Of a DNA stretch of 15,447 bases, positions 14,030 through 15,447 are shown in pieces. Position 1 is the first letter of the stretch. The number at the start of each line of letters is the position of its first letter. Both the position numbers and the translations under genes were made by a program. This DNA is from DASUBN01 sp035691665. GTDB lineage: Bacteria; Pseudomonadota; Gammaproteobacteria; Natronospirales; REEB76. The notes under the pieces were generated by a model. It was not told the origin of the DNA. It did not search any database and worked only from the letters and a program-made list of their open reading frames with translations. Location of the stretch: positions 1-15,447 of the forward strand of contig DASSIS010000061.1 of the NCBI GenBank assembly GCA_035691665.1, read 5' to 3'.

Positions 14030-15447
14030 TCAGCCGGCGGCCAGGCGCTGCCTCAGGAAGCCCATGATCTCTCCCTGGGGGATGTTCTGGTTGTCGCTGT
14101 CCCGCCGGCCCTTGTATTCCACGGTGCCGGCGTCGAGACCCCGCTCCGACAGCACGAGGCGATGCGGGATGCCGATGAGCTCCGCGTCCGCGAACATGGG
14201 GCCGGGGCGCATATCCCGGTCGTCCATGAGTACCGCGTAGCCCGCCGCTTGCAGCTCTGCATAGAGCTTCTCGGCCGCCGCCTTGAGCTTCTCGGACTTG
14301 CCCATGTTGAGGGGCAGGAGCGCGATGTCGAAGGGGGCGAGGGGGGCAGGCCAGATGATGCCGCGGTCGTCGTGATTCTGCTCGATGGCAGCCGCCACCA
14401 CCCGGCTCACGCCGAGGCCGTAGCAGCCCATCTGCAGGGCCACGGCCTTGCCTTGCTGGTCAAGCACCGTGGCGCCCATGGCCTTGGAATACTTGTCGCC
14501 CAGGGAGAACACATGGCCCACCTCGATACCGCGGGCGATATTCAGTGTGCCCTTCCCGTCGGGGGAGGAGTCGCCGGCCACCACCTTGCGCAGGTCCTCG
14601 ACCCGGGTGAGGCGCGCATCCCGTTCCCAGTTGGCGCCCCGGTAGTGCTTGCCCGCCTGGTTGGCGCCGCAGACGAAGTCGGCGAGGGCAGCCGCGGCAC
14701 GGTCCACGATCACGGGGATGTCCTTGGGCAGGTTCAAGGGACCGATGAAGCCGGGCTTGCACTGGATGGCTTTCCAGATCTCGGCTTCGTCCGCCAACAC
14801 CGACTCGCCGGGCAATTCAGGTAGCTTGGCCGCCTTGGCTTCGTTGATCTCGTGGTCCCCCCGCAGGCAGAGCGCCACCAGGCCCTTCTCGCCGCGCACG
14901 ATGAGGGTCTTCAGGCAATGCTTCGGATCCACCTTGAGGAAAGCTGAGATCTCCTCGATGGTCTTCTGGGTGGGGGTGTCCACCAGCTGCAGCGCGGCCG
15001 TGGCGGCGGGGCGAGCGCCGGCGGGGGCGAGGGCTTCGGCCAGCTCCACGTTGGCGGCGTAGTCGGAGCCGGTGGAGAAGACGATGGCGTCTTCACCGGA
15101 ATCGGCGATCACATGGAACTCGTGGGAGGCGTTGCCGCCGATGGCGCCGGTGTCCGCCTTCACCGCCCGGAACTTGAGTCCGAGGCGGGTGAAGATGCGG
15201 CCATAGGTGTCGTACATGTTCTGGTATTCGCGCGCCAGGTCCTCGCCGCTGGTGTGGAAGGAGTAGGCGTCCTTCATGATGAACTCGCGCGCGCGCATCA
15301 CCCCGAAGCGCGGGCGGATCTCGTCGCGGAACTTGGTCTGCACCTGGTAGACGTTCAGGGGCAGCTGCTTGTAGCTCTTGAGCTCGGCCCGGGCCCAGTC
15401 CGTCACCACTTCCTCGTGGGTGGGGCCGTAGCAGTACTCCTGTTCCT
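14030..15447 (-). CDS. proS: Prolyl-tRNA synthetase (N-terminus beyond the window)
   Basis: Class II synthetase charging tRNA-Pro. The visible 471 residues lack roughly the first 100; the frame is open to the right edge and reads YGPTHEEVVTDW there. Motif 2 is RFGVMRAREFIMKDAYSF (about 15248-15304). The INS editing domain, which removes mischarged Ala-tRNA-Pro, occupies about 14600-15060. Motif 3 is CYGLGVSRVVAAAIEQ (about 14383-14430), and the C-terminal anticodon-binding domain follows (LAPFDIALLPLNMG to the end). Presence of the INS domain marks the bacterial-type enzyme. An internal GTG near 15409 is not the start, since conserved sequence continues upstream. Confidence 0.97.
   Translation of the reverse strand, partial: EQEYCYGPTHEEVVTDWARAELKSYKQLPLNVYQVQTKFRDEIRPRFGVMRAREFIMKDAYSFHTSGEDLAREYQNMYDTYGRIFTRLGLKFRAVKADTGAIGGNASHEFHVIADSGEDAIVFSTGSDYAANVELAEALAPAGARPAATAALQLVDTPTQKTIEEISAFLKVDPKHCLKTLIVRGEKGLVALCLRGDHEINEAKAAKLPELPGESVLADEAEIWKAIQCKPGFIGPLNLPKDIPVIVDRAAAALADFVCGANQAGKHYRGANWERDARLTRVEDLRKVVAGDSSPDGKGTLNIARGIEVGHVFSLGDKYSKAMGATVLDQQGKAVALQMGCYGLGVSRVVAAAIEQNHDDRGIIWPAPLAPFDIALLPLNMGKSEKLKAAAEKLYAELQAAGYAVLMDDRDMRPGPMFADAELIGIPHRLVLSERGLDAGTVEYKGRRDSDNQNIPQGEIMGFLRQRLAAG

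Noticed and set aside
13721..14824. Open frame of 367 residues on the plus strand opposite the transglycosylase and proS.
   Set aside because: Antisense to two well-supported genes, with no conserved motif.
1..15447. Search for CRISPR arrays, tRNAs, insertion sequences, phage genes, toxin-antitoxin pairs or defence genes.
   Set aside because: None seen. No spaced direct repeats, no transposase or integrase motifs, and genes fill nearly all the sequence with uniform composition.

Overview
The window is about 15.4 kb of densely packed, GC-rich (roughly two-thirds G+C by eye) bacterial chromosome. Gene content and order point to a gammaproteobacterium: metG diverging from mrp/apbC, mrp followed by dcd, purM-purN diverging from a DUF2066-PerM-Hda operon, a converging arsC-wrbA-DUF2069 operon, and proS followed by a small lytic transglycosylase. 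As I recall it, this order matches Pseudomonas and other gammaproteobacteria. No species can be named from the sequence. Nineteen protein genes are supported. I see no tRNA, rRNA, CRISPR array, insertion sequence, prophage or integrase. Two genes are cut by the window edges: nth on the left and proS on the right. No gap between genes exceeds 150 bases.

Layout. 1-3223 (minus): metG, rnfB-like ferredoxin and nth in one run, the last two overlapping by ATGA. 3349-5020 (plus): mrp/apbC and dcd, reading away from metG. 5025-7466 (minus): purM-purN-DUF3108, ending tail to tail with dcd. 7569-10455 (plus): DUF2066-perM-hda, each start overlapping the previous stop. 10452-11742 (minus): arsC-like, wrbA and DUF2069, ending on hda with overlapping stop codons. 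11872-13101 (plus): two small lipoproteins, the second with a LysM domain, closed by a strong intrinsic terminator. 13176-13448 (plus): acyP. 13453 to the right edge (minus): proS and a lytic transglycosylase.

Functions. Most genes are housekeeping: two aminoacyl-tRNA synthetases (MetRS, ProRS), nucleotide synthesis (PurM, PurN, Dcd), base-excision repair (Nth), iron-sulfur cluster delivery (Mrp), replication control (Hda), and envelope proteins (DUF2066, PerM, DUF3108, DUF2069, lipoproteins, transglycosylase). The less ordinary parts are a soluble orphan RnfB-like ferredoxin, the adjacent DUF4398 and LysM lipoproteins whose helical parts look related, and the leader between those two, which holds a good promoter with a perfect dyad over the expected transcription start. 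I found no convincing new multi-gene system; this is mainly a conserved core region.
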